From Dryas octopetala (Eukaryota > Streptophyta > Magnoliopsida > Rosales > Rosaceae), in the NCBI GenBank assembly GCA_963921425.1, contig OY992833.1, positions 29,684,698 through 29,748,697 of the forward strand: 64,000 bases of DNA, read 5' to 3'. The notes beneath the pieces were generated by a model, which made no database searches, had not been told where the DNA came from, and saw only the letters and a list, made by a program, of their open reading frames with translations. The position numbers and the translations under genes were made by a program. Of this stretch, positions 11,686 through 29,119 are shown one piece after another (the first letter of the stretch is position 1; every line of letters begins with the position of its first letter).

Positions 11686-11923
11686 TGCGTGGCTTTGCTC
11701 TCACCACCAAGTCATGGATTTGTCGTTTACGTAATTTTGGTTTTGATGCAGGGGTAAATTTGTCCAACCAAAGAATCGGGGACGATAATTTAATCGAGTA
11801 AACGATGCCGTTTTTGGGAGGAAGCTCTTATTCGAGGGAAGGCGTTGTTCTCGTTCCACTTCAAAGCGCAAGCAGAAGCTCTGAGAAACTTTTTCCCGCC
11901 ATTTTTCGTGCAGATTCCGATTA
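11686..11923. promoter_or_regulatory. Short divergent intergenic region, probable bidirectional promoter
   Basis: Only 238 bp separate the start codons of the plastid membrane protein gene and HOP2, so both 5' UTRs and core promoters must lie or overlap here. A near-palindromic motif AAACGATGCCGTTTT occurs at about 11800-11815 and again at 11596-11610, inside the first coding exon of the minus-strand gene. No clear TATA box is visible. Confidence 0.55.
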
Positions 11924-13453
11924 ATGGCTCCCAAATCCGATAATACAGAAGGTAATCGAATTCTGGAAAGCTTATTTTATTTTAGTTCATAAGATTTTCG
12001 ATGTGGTTTTTTCTACTGAGCGTTAAACGTTTTGTTGCTTTGGTTTGTGAAACATTGCAGCGATTGTGCTCAACTACGTGAATGAGGTAAACTCATATTT
12101 CTTCTGATTAATCCTGTGCGTTTAGTTCTTGTTACTCTCATTTCTTCGATTATAATCTGCTTTTATGTTGAATCGAATCCTTTTTTCTTTATTGTCGGAA
12201 AGTAAATTTCCCCTTTCGTTTTTTTGGCTGTTTGGGAGGTGAGAAAATCGAATCAAGCTTATTTGAGCTTCCTCCACTAGCCAATTATGATAAATTTACT
12301 CTTTGTTGTTGTTGTTTGCCTCTGTTTCACTAAAATTTTAATAGAAAGCAGTGAGTGGAGGAAGTTCTTAGACTTACATTTTTGCTTTTGTTTCCTTTCG
12401 CTCTTGTTTTCCATGAGAAACGCAAAACAAGATCTCTGTATAGATATTTTCTAGGGAAACAAACAGAAGACTCAGCACGCAAGTTCTGGCCTCACTAATG
12501 TTGAGTTACACTCATGTATGTTTATCCAGCAAAATAGGCCACTGAATTCTCAAAATGTGGCTGATGCGCTGCAAAAATTCAACCTCAAAAAGGCAGCCAT
12601 ACAAAAAGCCCTGGATACTCTTGCTGATAGTGGGCGGATTTCGTTCAAGGAGTATGGTAAGCAGAAGATATACCTTGCTCGGCAAGACCAATTCGACATT
12701 CCAAACCCTGAGGAGCTTAACCAGATGAAGGAAGAAAACACAAAACTGCAAGAACAGTTGGCTGAACAAAAGAAGGCGATTAACGAGGTTGAGGGAGGTA
12801 CCCATTCTCTTGAATTCTGTATCCTATCTTACAGTCATGGTATTTGGTCTTTTTAATCCTAAATTTGACTATGCCTGCTGAATTTGAATTATCATGATGT
12901 GCTGCTCCTGCAGAAATCAAAACCTTGCAGTCAAATTTGACTCTGGAACAGATAAGGGACAAAGAAGCCAAACTGAGAAAGGAGGTAAGTGAATTGGATA
13001 TGTTTGAATTTGCATTAGGTCTAAAGATGTGTCTGAGAAAAGAGGTTGTGGCTGAATCTGTGGAGTTTTGAATTTGTATTAGGTTAAGGGAATGGAGGAC
13101 AAATTGGAAATTTTGCGTGGAGGAGTTACCTTGGTGAAGCCAGAAGATCGCAAGGCAATTGAGCAAATGTTCTCGGAGAAAATAAGTCAGTGGAGAAAGC
13201 GTAAGAGGATCTTCAAAGATCTATGGGATACTATTACTGAGAACTCACCTAAAGATGTCAAGGAATTTAAGGTTTGCCCATATGGATCTTCTTCTTGTGA
13301 GCTTATGGATTCTGCTATGGTGTGGTTGTAAATTGTCTTTTTATGTTATTGCAGGAGGAGCTAGGGCTCGAGTATGATGAAGATGTTGGTGTGAGTTTGC
13401 AGTCATTTAGTGACCTGCTGCAACATGGAAAGAAGCGGCCTAGAGGCCAGTGA
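11924..13453 (+). CDS. HOP2: Homologous-pairing protein 2 (HOP2, TBPIP family)
   Basis: HOP2 acts with MND1 in meiotic nuclei to help DMC1 and RAD51 pair homologous DNA. Coding exons are 11924-11951, 12061-12086, 12530-12797, 12914-12984, 13083-13271 and 13355-13453, giving 681 nt (226 aa), about the length I recall for Arabidopsis HOP2 (AHP2). The N-terminal about 70 residues form the winged-helix DNA-binding domain (IVLNYVNEQNRPLNSQNVA, then ISFKEYGKQKIYLARQDQF). Residues about 80-155 are a leucine-zipper-like coiled coil (EELNQMKEENTKLQEQLAEQ) for MND1 binding. The C-terminal part is the conserved cap region (FKDLWDTITENSPKD) ending in a basic tail GKKRPRGQ. The two tiny first exons are supported by phase and conserved splice sites. 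The gene is divergent from the plastid membrane protein gene. Confidence 0.93.
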
Positions 13454-14229
13454 CTTTTTCTGGTGAAGTCATACATAGTCAAAGATTTAGAAATGAGTTT
13501 CTTACCAAAGGATAATATGCTTCAAATGTATGTATATTCTGCATGCTCTGGAGATTAAAATTTAAGCTTCTGTATCCCAGTTAGTTAATCCACCATTTAC
13601 TGATGTTACACACTGAACCCTTTATGAATGATAAATATGCATCAATTTATCCAGCTCTATGGGGTTTCGACACAAGTTGTAGTGTCTACTTTCTAGCATA
13701 AGGCACCATGTTTCTGCTGTCATGCTATGCTGAAGAGACTAATCTCTTATACTTGCAATGATTTATCACTTATGAGCCAGTTTGTGTAAGAGAACCTGTC
13801 CTGAACATGTGATTATGCTTTACTTTATTACAAAGTTTGCCCATATGTTTTGGTGGAAATGGATATATGCATTGATGACAATGAAGATAGTTTCAGGAAT
13901 TGAGCCTCTGCATACATTCCCTGGAAATTTCTAGGGTGTCAAAAATTCTTTTAAACGAATCTGTTGGGGTTGTATTTATGCCGAAAACTCTAATTCTAGG
14001 GTGTCGAAGAGGACGCTTCAAAAATTATCACACTGACTTACATTTCCAATTCAATTTCTAGACTACAATAGAACTGAAAAGTACTGACGCTTCAAAATTA
14101 TCACACTAGTTTATATTTCCAGAAAATATGAGAGAGAGAAGAAATAAACAAGCAAACCTATAGAGGACACATATTTATTAGCACAACTAACAAAACTTAA
14201 AAGCAGATAACAAACAAGACCCATGCTTC
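13454..14229. other. Convergent intergenic region, HOP2 and ISTL 3' flanks
   Basis: It contains the 3' UTRs of the two convergent genes. A diverged direct repeat (GACGCTTCAAAA-TTATCACACT) occurs near 14010 and 14085. No gene is visible. Confidence 0.6.
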
Positions 14230-16137
14230 TCAGAACCCACGCACCCGTCTAGTCCTCAGAGAGAATGGTCCCTTCTCTAGGTTTAATCGCGGTGGGCTTT
14301 GCATTCTAGATCCTCCAGCAGCATGTGCTGCAGAGTATTCAAGCCCTGACTCCACCTTCAGCCCAGATTGAAACCTTGATGGAATTTGCTTATGATATGG
14401 GGGCATGGAACTTTTTTCATTGTCCATCTCATTGTCACTCTCATCAAAAACTATATCCTTACCAGAAGGATTGGCCTGACCTATGGAATTTGAGGATAAT
14501 GGAGTTGCCTTGAATGTACCTCTTTCTGAATCTGAACTTGAAGAAGACTTTGACCTCTTCAATTCTTTAGCCCGATTTTGGATGGTGATTTGCTCGTCCT
14601 GTGATTCAAATTTAGTTTTCGAGGGCTCATATCTGTCAGATGACTTTCCTCGTTTACTACCAGGACTACTATGATCATCAGGATCATGAGATTCAGATCT
14701 AGACAGTTCCACTGCTGCTCTTGCAGCTGCAGCTGCATAAGCTGCAGACTCAAAAGCTGCTTGAGCAGCATCAGCTACATCCTTATATTTTCTCCCTGAG
14801 AACCTATCATCTTTTTCTGTCTCTTCTCGGAACGCCTGCAAATTATCCGCTGATCCCGAGCCACTTGAACTGGCCAATGGGTTTGGTGCAGGCTGGTTTT
14901 GCTGCTTGTTTGCATCCAACTTATCCTGTATTGATCACACATAGCAATCAGACAATTACCCACATGCCATTAATATCGGTCAAAGCTTAAAAGAAAATCA
15001 TACTAGTTGTATTCCTCTCATAATTCCTGTTTTTCTTTTGAGTTACATACCTCAGTGGCAACAGAAGAAGAAGTTTCCTCCAGCTCCAGAGTAATGCAAT
15101 TCTCTGAAGCAATTTCTTTGAGCACCTTCATTCTGCTCTCCAAGGGTGGCATCCTAGTTGACAGTTTTTGCATCATCTACAGAAACCCAAGACATCCACA
15201 CAAAATATGCTAACATTAATAATAACATCACATAATAAAATGAGAAATGTATCAAAAGCAGTGAGAGACTTTTCCTATTTCTTTTCATGGGGGAATGAAA
15301 AAGAAGAAGACCTCTTTTAAGTCAGATTTGATGGCGTTAACGATATTTGATGGGAGAGACAAACTCATACGGATTTCTGTTTAGACAAAGGTGAGTTTTG
15401 CATCTAAATTGACTGCTACTGAAGAATTTCCAAACAAAATAAATACATACGGTAAGGTTGACTCCACAATGGTTGCGAACTTCAATGGCACGAGCAGCGA
15501 ATTCCTTGCCAAAACGAGCGGTGAGAAGAGTACGAATCTCTTGAAGCTCTGGGAAATCCCCGCATCTTGAAGCCGCATAAAGCAGACTGGTGGTTGCCTC
15601 CTTCAGTTCATCAGGGCACATTCTGTAGTATTATACAAAACAAACCATATATGGATTGATTCTTCTGAGTCTTGTATGATTATGAATACACCAAAAACGC
15701 AATGAAATGTGAATATATTCAATTACAGACCTTTCTTGTTCAATGAGGTGAACTCTTTCGATCAAGAGGTTGCAATAACCTTCTATCATGACGAGCACAT
15801 CCAACATATTCTGCTCCTTAATCACTTGCTCCACCTGCCAATTACAATAAATGAAACATCAGAAAATTAAGTCTCAATCTGATAAATTAATGAGACAAGT
15901 AATAAGAAAAAGATTTGATGAAGTTAATTAAGAGAATGAAGATAATCTTACGCGAAGAAGAGCTCGTTCATGGTGACCGAGTTGGAGGAGCTGGACGACA
16001 TCAGAGCGAGACTGGGAGCACCTGACCTGACGCTGGTTTTTGAGAACGGCAACGCGAGAGAGAGCGAGACTGACAAGTGGCTTCAACTTGGAGGTTTTGT
16101 TGGTCCTTCCAAGCAAAGCATCAAGCTTTCTCCCCAT
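14230..16137 (-). CDS. ISTL: IST1-like protein (ISTL), ESCRT-III / VPS4 regulator
   Basis: IST1-domain proteins bind ESCRT-III and the AAA ATPase VPS4/SKD1 at multivesicular endosomes in the cytoplasm. Coding exons in order are 16137-15952, 15834-15731, 15622-15451, 15176-15051 and 14925-14230, all GT-AG, giving 1284 nt (427 aa, stop TGA). The IST1 domain spans about residues 10-180, with LDALLGRTNKTSKLKPLVSL, HHERALLRVEQVIKEQNML, SLLYAASRCGDFPEL and GKEFAARAIEVRNHCGVN, and ends in QKLSTRMPPLESRMKVLKEI. Residues about 197-427 are low complexity and Ser-rich, with the Ala-rich stretch AAYAAAAARAAVELSRS found in many plant ISTLs. The C-terminus is basic (RTRRVRGF). The gene is convergent with HOP2. 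Confidence 0.92.
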
Positions 16138-19100
16138 ATTGATAATTTGATATTATTGCCTTCTCTCTTGGCAGCCTTGCAGACACAACACAACAAACGA
16201 GTCCTGGATCGTTTGCTGCTTTATGAAATGACGACGATGAATGAAATGGTGACTGTGCGACTTTTTATGAGTACTTGCAGCTTCTTTCTTGCTTACGTGT
16301 TTTATAAATGTGTTTTGTGGACTTTGCTTAAGAGCCAAGTCTCTAGATGCATACAAATGTAAACGATGGTTTAAACGCGGATTAGCCTTGGACAATTTCT
16401 GCGAAAACAGCCACAAAGCGTCTGTTCATCATATACGCCCTTCCATCACGTAAGGCAGTCTCCGCGGGCCCGCATACATTAGTTTCTGCTCTTCTTCTCC
16501 AATATTATTATTGTCCTATCATAAGTATTTCAACTAATTTTATTTTATGTTCTCTCTAATAGAGTTAAGACCTAGTATAGGTGAGTAAACTCCATTTTTA
16601 TTAGAAAAATGATACAAATTATGATTGATTGAGAACTTCTGTGTGTGTTTTTGTCATTGACCTAATTACAGATCAAAATGACGGAATTGAAATTTATGGA
16701 AATAGGGATGTCTTGTTTCCATTTTCAATTGCTCTAGAGGCTACCCCACAATGGGGAGTCATTGCGAATTCTGAAAAAGCTGATTCTGCCATTTGAGGAT
16801 TTGTTATATTGGGGCAAGTAAAAATAGGGAAATAATTTCCAATGAAAGATCGACTGTGCTGTGATTGTTTCTATTTTCTTCTTGTTTTCAATTGTTAGAC
16901 TATATAAAAGGAAGTCTCCCTAAATCTTCCCAATAGGTGTATACCAGTCAAGTTGTATTGGGTGAAGGCGACTTTTGAGTTTGGGTGCGGAGTTGTGGAC
17001 TTGGTGACTTCGCTGGAGAATGGGTACGGAGGGGAAGTTTCTTAACGATCTCTGTATCCCAAAATTCTGTTTGACCTCTTCAAACTCCACATTGACAACA
17101 AAAAGACAGAACCAGCCAACTAGTCTAGAAGAGAAGATTTACCACAGTACTAGCCCACATGATTGACAATTTGACCGATAACACCACTGAAGAAAACGAG
17201 TTTGGTTGGCACGTTATCATCGAATAAGCCTAGTCTTCCGGTGGTTGGTACTGTTTTATTTTCTTTTTTATTACATCGAAAAATGTTATGGGAATCTTGC
17301 CAAGAGTTAAAAGAGAAAATTTGCAGTCCCAAGTACAAAGTTAAAAAAATATCTCGTTATCTACTGAAAATACAAATCTTCAAAATATTTATTAAGCAGT
17401 TATATCGTCCATTAGAAGATTAAAATTTTCTTTAAATTTTTTTAAAATTTTTTTAAAAATTCAGAAAGGAATAAAATAAAAAAAGATAGGAGAGGAAATA
17501 AAATTTGGAGTGGAAATTGCCAACGTTAAGGTATAGTAAAATTTGTGGCCCCAAAAAAAAGGAATAGTAAAATTTGGAAAGGAATGGAACCCCAAAAAGA
17601 AAAAAACAGCAGGGGGTGAAATAAGAATTGTAGTAATTGCCAACCAACACAATTACGGTTCAAATTGTATATTACATATTCAATCATGGTATTGTATACT
17701 GTCTTGCACACCGATGAACAAAAGTTGGTCCAAATACAGGTCAGTATTTAAGTTAAAAGGGCAAGACCAGGAAAATACATGATAAAATCAATTATATATA
17801 TATATATTTTTTCCTTTTTATATCATTGTGGGCAATACAAATAACTTTTCTTTTCCTATAGGCTAGATATACTAAACTTTTTTTTTTTTTTGGCCAAATA
17901 TACTACGCTTTCTTAAAAGCTATAACTCTCACATAATGTCAACGTTGAGCACCTCTTCCAATTGGCCCCTGGAGGAACTACAAGCAATCTATTCTCCCTC
18001 ATCAGGGAGCCTGAATAACATTAATTTGCTATCAGTGGTCAAATGAAAACCAAGAATGATAATTACTTCATTAACGACACCTCCAAAATCCCTGACTCAT
18101 TAAACCAAAAAGCTACATACCCGTTTCTGATAACAAATTACAATTAAATTTATCAATGCTTACAAAAGCTCCAGCTAGCGTATGTACAACCAAGGATACT
18201 GCAATGTAATAATTGAAAACTAGGGCCAAAAAAAAAAGTGATAAGCTATCAAATTTGAAAAAAATATACAGCCTAATTGTATTGCAATAAAAAAATGATG
18301 AGAAATCGAACACCACAGCCTTAAACTAATTGGCTAGGGAACAACCCAGGAAATCAAAGCAGAACCCAAAAGTGATCCATAAATGTCTCATCTTTCCAAG
18401 ACTTTGGGGAAGATCAAGCAGATGAGCATACGCCACTTCTCTCTAGAATTCAAAATAAGCCCACACCTTCCTTGCTACTCTAGCGTTACAAAATACTTCT
18501 CTACAAATAATCAAAATAAGTAATCCCAAGCCAAGCCCACCCATCATCCTACCCAATGAATTTGAAACCTTGTGTGAACAACACAAAGTAATATTTTCTA
18601 ATCTACAACAAATCATGTGCCAATTGATGAAAAAATGAATATAAGGGATTGTTGCTTGTTATAGAGTGCAGCAAAAACCTACCTAAATAGACATCATATG
18701 TACATAATATTCCATGGTGCATAAAACTGATCAACTCAAGTAGCATAGCCACAACACTACAAGTGACCAAAAAGCATTTTCCAAAGTAATGGAGATGACA
18801 TTAGGTAACTTACAGGTTAAGTGTACAACATAATCGTTTCCTTGGACACGAAGTTTTTTTTTTTTGTGTACTTCAAAGTTTTTAATAATGCCAATATCTC
18901 CTGCACCTTATCAGATGAAATGCAGTAAAAACAAAAAAGACAAGCAAATCTCCACAAATAACTGTTTTGAAAGTGCATATCAAGAGATTATTGAAGCTAA
19001 CAAGGCTTATACCAAATAAAAATAGACCTCTTAATGGAGTATACAGCCTATAGACAGCTTCTGAGACGTGTTGGACAACAATGTCACGAAATCAAACACG

Positions 19101-20886
19101 CCGTTTATCATTAATTTATGCCCAATATGTTTTTATTAGGCTCCTGAAATGTGAAAAGATATCCAAGTCGTTTATTATTAATTTATTTTCTATCTTATTT
19201 TCCTATTCATTAAAATGCACAGAAACACACACATCCAAAAAGGTAACACCTTAATGGACAGATCATTAGACTTTTGCAGCAATACAGGCACCAAACACAA
19301 CTCTCAAAATTTGAAATTCGGATTAAGATGCAATCTATGGAGTTAGCAAATATGAAGTAAAAGTCATAGCAAAGAATATAAGAAATCAAATTAAAACTTA
19401 CATGAAAAAACGCAAAAACTACAAGAATGCACAAAATTAAGGATTTAAATATACTTACAAATGCTGCAGGAGCATGAGGGCCAAACCCTACAAACAGAAA
19501 CATTAATATCAAAACTATAGATCTTAATGAAATACACAACAGAATTCACTAACTTATTCCACACAATGGAGAAAGTAAATGGATAAAGCTGAATTACTCA
19601 CTCAGATTTTCTTTCAGATCAAGGCAGCAGCCACATGCCTCCTGTGCAAAGTGCCTCCAGAACGACCATGGATCAGATGCAATGCAGTTTCATTAGGATA
19701 TGCATATATGTAAAGGTAAGACAAACAAAAATAAATATAGAAAGCTCTCACACAGGCATTCAGATGTCAGAAAACAATTACATGCATTCAGTTTTACGAC
19801 AAAGAAGACCTGAAGCACAACTTATCGATTGAAGCATGTTTCAGAAAAATCAAAGCATATTTCAGAAGCAGAAGCACTAACTTAACGCTTTCCAGACAAC
19901 TAATCCTATAGTAAGTACACAAACCAACACTCCAAGCAAGCCATACAGCACACACCAAAAAAGAACCATGAGAAGGTTTTTTTTTTTTTTAAATCTATGA
20001 CAGCAACTCAGTTGGACTCAATTTACATAAATTTCCAAGTAAACCCAGAAACTCTTATCTAAGAACAACAGAAACATGAAACATGCAACATAACGACATC
20101 TACTTTCAAGTCCCTCACAATAGTCTCCCAATAAACAAGCCAAGGTACCTTCTCCTGGGTTCCTTTTAAGCATCTAAGCACTGGAGGGTTGCCTCAAAGC
20201 AGTGGCAGATATCCTGAATGAAAAATTAAATTAGAATCTCCAGAACCCAAATAAATAAAATAATGTGGCTAAAAGATACTAACTGACAAAATTGACATGA
20301 AATAGAAGTATGTACAACAAACCTTCGCAAACAACATAAATTCTAAATACCTAAAAAGAGCAGAGGAACTTGACAATACAAGCACCCAAGAAAAAATACC
20401 GAAGGGATAGAGTAAGGGAAGAAAGAAAGAAAGCAAAAAAAGAAGCTCAACTTTGGAAAAGGTTCAAGTATCCTTTTTTTTTTTTCCCTGAACTCATGAA
20501 GATAAATATATCTTCCGTTGTTCCACGGATTGAATGGCAGAAACCATGTTCAAAGTACACATATAATCATGATGAAAAATTATAATAGATATAACTAATT
20601 TTCACATTGGCCAATCATGAATGATTACATGGGAAAAAAACGCCTTTGGCTAGTTGTCTTACAATAGAAACAGTACACTCCACTGAAAGAACCCGCCAGT
20701 AATGAGTACTCCTGACCAAACATCACCCCTTTTGACTTCAACCATGCCAAAACTGTGTCAAAAGCTCTCAGGCCATCACAGAGAAGAGAGATAATGCCCA
20801 ATGATTAGAAACTGTATGAATTAGGTCATAATGTACAAATATCTAGCGGAACAGGAATTCTGGAGTCAGAAAATCAGCAACAGGGT
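16138..20886. other. Long intergenic region between ISTL and PRP4K
   Basis: It is AT-rich with many homopolymer runs and no long open frame. Near 16901-16911 there is a TATATAAAAGG box with about 130 bp of less AT-rich sequence after it, which could be a retroelement promoter remnant. Between about 19430 and 20220 there are short minus-strand blocks with good splice-site edges that may be exons of a non-coding transcript or of the PRP4K 3' UTR. Confidence 0.5.
19430..20220 (-). ncRNA. Possible spliced exon-like blocks downstream of PRP4K
   Basis: Read on the minus strand, three blocks look like exons. One ends in CCCAGGAGAAG before GTACC near 20149. One near 19620-19685 starts after a possible acceptor. 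One is about 29 nt near 19462-19490, bounded by TTTGTAG and GTAAGTA. No long frame joins them, so a spliced 3' UTR or long non-coding RNA is as likely as a coding gene. There is no direct support beyond splice-like edges. Confidence 0.2.
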
Positions 20887-26541
<5,655 letters not shown>

Positions 26542-27945
26542 CGGGAAATCTAGGGTTAGGGGTTGGTCTTGGTCTTTCTTCGAATTGGGGTTTTGTGAGG
26601 GAGTATGAATTATCAATTATGCGAGCGAGCGAGAGGGTCCGAGTTGGTTTCGGTTTTATGACTATTTTGAAGAGAAAACTACTGCTTTGAGTTTGAGATT
26701 AGAAGAGAAGCGGGGCACATGGATTTCTTAAATGTCACGTGCCAAACGAAGAAGCATGTGTGGGTAATTTGTTTTTGTTTTCTTTCCTTTTGGAATTTGG
26801 CCTATCGGCTATCGACTATCGTCAATCACACAACCGAAGATATTTTTGCCTTCCACCTTTTAAATTTTCTACCTTTTAAATTTGTTGTCAATTTGTCATT
26901 GACTTGTTGGTGTACAATTATATATACAAGCATCTTGGGCATGCGCTGGTATGTGTCAATTGACACTTTGTTTATTTTTTATTATATATATTTTTAACAA
27001 AAAAATTGACAAAATTGACGAAATTCAGGAGGTAAAGTGAGAAAAAGTATATCTTATGAGGGCAATAATATAAATAAGCCTTGTTTTAATATAACTGTTT
27101 TGTTGAATAAAAAGTATTTTAGGCAAATTCATTTTTTGTAAAACCTGTAACATCAAATCATTTTTAGTAAAGATAAATTGTTCCTTGACATAAATAGTAC
27201 TTTCCTTAATGGAAACTCAAAAAAAAATTTGGCCTTCTAAGCTTTTTGTCAAAAAATGGAAATTCAATAAATCTTAATTGTTTTGGGCAATTGTTTCTTG
27301 CATAAATAGTACTTACAATTGCTTAATATTTTGATGTTTGAATAATTAATAAGACATGTATCATCTATCAACACACATCCTTTTTTTTACAGGGGAGAAA
27401 TGAAATCTGAATTTAATGACTCTTTCAACAAAGTTAAGAGAAATATGACTAGACCAATAGAGAGTAGTCTAGCCTTTATCTAATTAACCGCTTGAGTTTT
27501 TTTCAAATAGTCTAAAATGATAATTATAGCATTTTTAGTCTATTGGAATAAAAACAGATTTTTTCATGGCCTGGATCATTTATTCCTTATGTATTTATCA
27601 TTCCAAAATCTTGTGAAATAAGTAAGTCTAAAATTGGGAATTAAGAACCTCCAACTTTGAATATCCCTTGTTTGCACTCTCTTCAAACTGATATCAATTT
27701 GTCAAGAGTTTTCACTGGGTTATGAGGCAGAAAGAGGAACCAGAACAATGGCAATTTAACGACCCTACAGAGTAGAGCTGAAAAATGACATTTCTTGCTA
27801 ACAACTAGATTTCTATGAATGTATTCCCCCAACAATACAATTTTGGTGTTTTAATAATCTCGCATACTAAATCTGCCATGGCTTTCAAAAGGCATGGCTT
27901 ACAAAGGTGAGCCTATGGAATGACAGTGCATCACACAGTGGGTGA
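26542..27945. other. Intergenic: PRP4K promoter and 3' flank of the HMA gene
   Basis: The first about 170 bp hold the PRP4K 5' UTR and promoter and are richer in G and C. The rest is AT-rich with no visible gene. Part of it after about 27850 is probably the 3' UTR of the HMA gene that ends at 27946. Confidence 0.5.
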
Positions 27946-28482
27946 TTAATAGGCACCAGAAATCATAGGCCTTTGGTCCATTTGTTCAGTACTTTCATCC
28001 AACTCTTGGATTTCCAGAATTTCAACTCTGCGGTTCATCTTCTTTCTCATCTTTATTGCCACATCTGCTGGTACAAATCTCCCACACACACTTACCCTGC
28101 ACTGCTGCTTCTCAATCAAATGTGTCTCTATTTCTTCAACATAAAATGAAAATGGGATTATTATATGTATTTGAAATAGTTAAACGGGCCTTCATATATG
28201 TCTAATGTCTATGTTCATGCATGGATACCTTACCTTTCATATTTAGTAGGATTCTCCTTATTTTCCTGCAACATCCATTGCAGTCAATATTGAGCCTCAT
28301 CACCATGCAACAATACTGCAATTGTAAGAAAAATAAAAATGAAACAAAAAAGAAAGAAAGAAAGATATATAGAGGCCTGAGGCCCCATAAGAATCTTCTA
28401 TTTTGAGGACTATTGAAACCTTGAAGGAGCTTGAAAAGGAAAACAAAAACAAAGATGTCACAGAACTTGCCTTTCCTGCCAT
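27946..28482 (-). CDS. Small HMA (heavy-metal-associated) domain protein, 93 aa
   Basis: Single-domain HMA protein of the ATX1/HIPP-like superfamily, probably cytosolic, able to bind a soft metal ion such as copper. Exons in order are 28482-28471, 28315-28234 and 28133-27946, giving 282 nt (93 aa, stop TAA). The protein is essentially one beta-alpha-beta-beta-alpha-beta HMA fold. The metal loop is IDCNGCC, an intact CxxC. The second half VSVCGRFVPADVAIKMRKK and RRVEILEIQEL is typical of this plant subgroup. There is no C-terminal CaaX box, so it is not a farnesylated HIPP. The first coding exon is only 12 nt (MAGK) and its donor is GC (AAG then GCAAGT). That exon is the least certain part; the rest is clear. 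Confidence 0.82.
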
Positions 28483-29119
28483 GAACTTGGAATTTCCAGG
28501 ACGTCAGATCAATTTTGTTGGTTGTTTTGATGACTGGGAAAAAGTAAATGGAAAAGGGTATTGTGGAATATTGAGAATATGAAAGATTGTGAACTAACTG
28601 ATATTCTACTTTTGGATTGTCCCATGGAAATTCTTCCCTTTTGTTTTGGAATCTGATTATGCTTAAAGTTAAGAAACAGGATTTTGTTTCTTATGTATGT
28701 AGCTTATTATATATTCTCAACTTCATTACAAAGCTTTGCCTGTTTCCTGACATAATGGCAAGGGCAAGTATCGCTTCATGTACCATATGCAACATAAGGA
28801 AGCATCTCTGTCTTGAACTCAAAGCCTTGTATTAAAGATAATTTAAAGCCCATCTTTTCAAACAAACATAGTACAGAAGAACAAGTCAAGAATTTGTCCA
28901 ATTCATCTCCAATATGTCCCACTTATTTTATTATACGCTTCTATGAAATTTCATTTCCATAGAGTGAAACCAAACAACCAACTTGATTATGTACATATAA
29001 TCGATCAATCAATGTGAAAAAACGAAAAATACTGCCCAATTCAGGGAATAAGAAACAGTACTTCTGAAAATGAATTTCACATAGCATGTTGGACTTCTCT
29101 GGCCTGGAACTAATCGACT
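28483..29119. other. Spacer between the two HMA genes
   Basis: It contains the promoter of the 93-aa HMA gene and the 3' UTR of the 104-aa HMA gene. No other gene is visible. Confidence 0.5.

Noticed and set aside
15305..15370. Possible extra ISTL exon (EIRMSLSLPSNIVNA)
   Set aside because: With the only AG acceptor present it reads into a stop in the incoming phase. Joining exon 3 directly to MMQKLSTR restores the family sequence, so it is intron.
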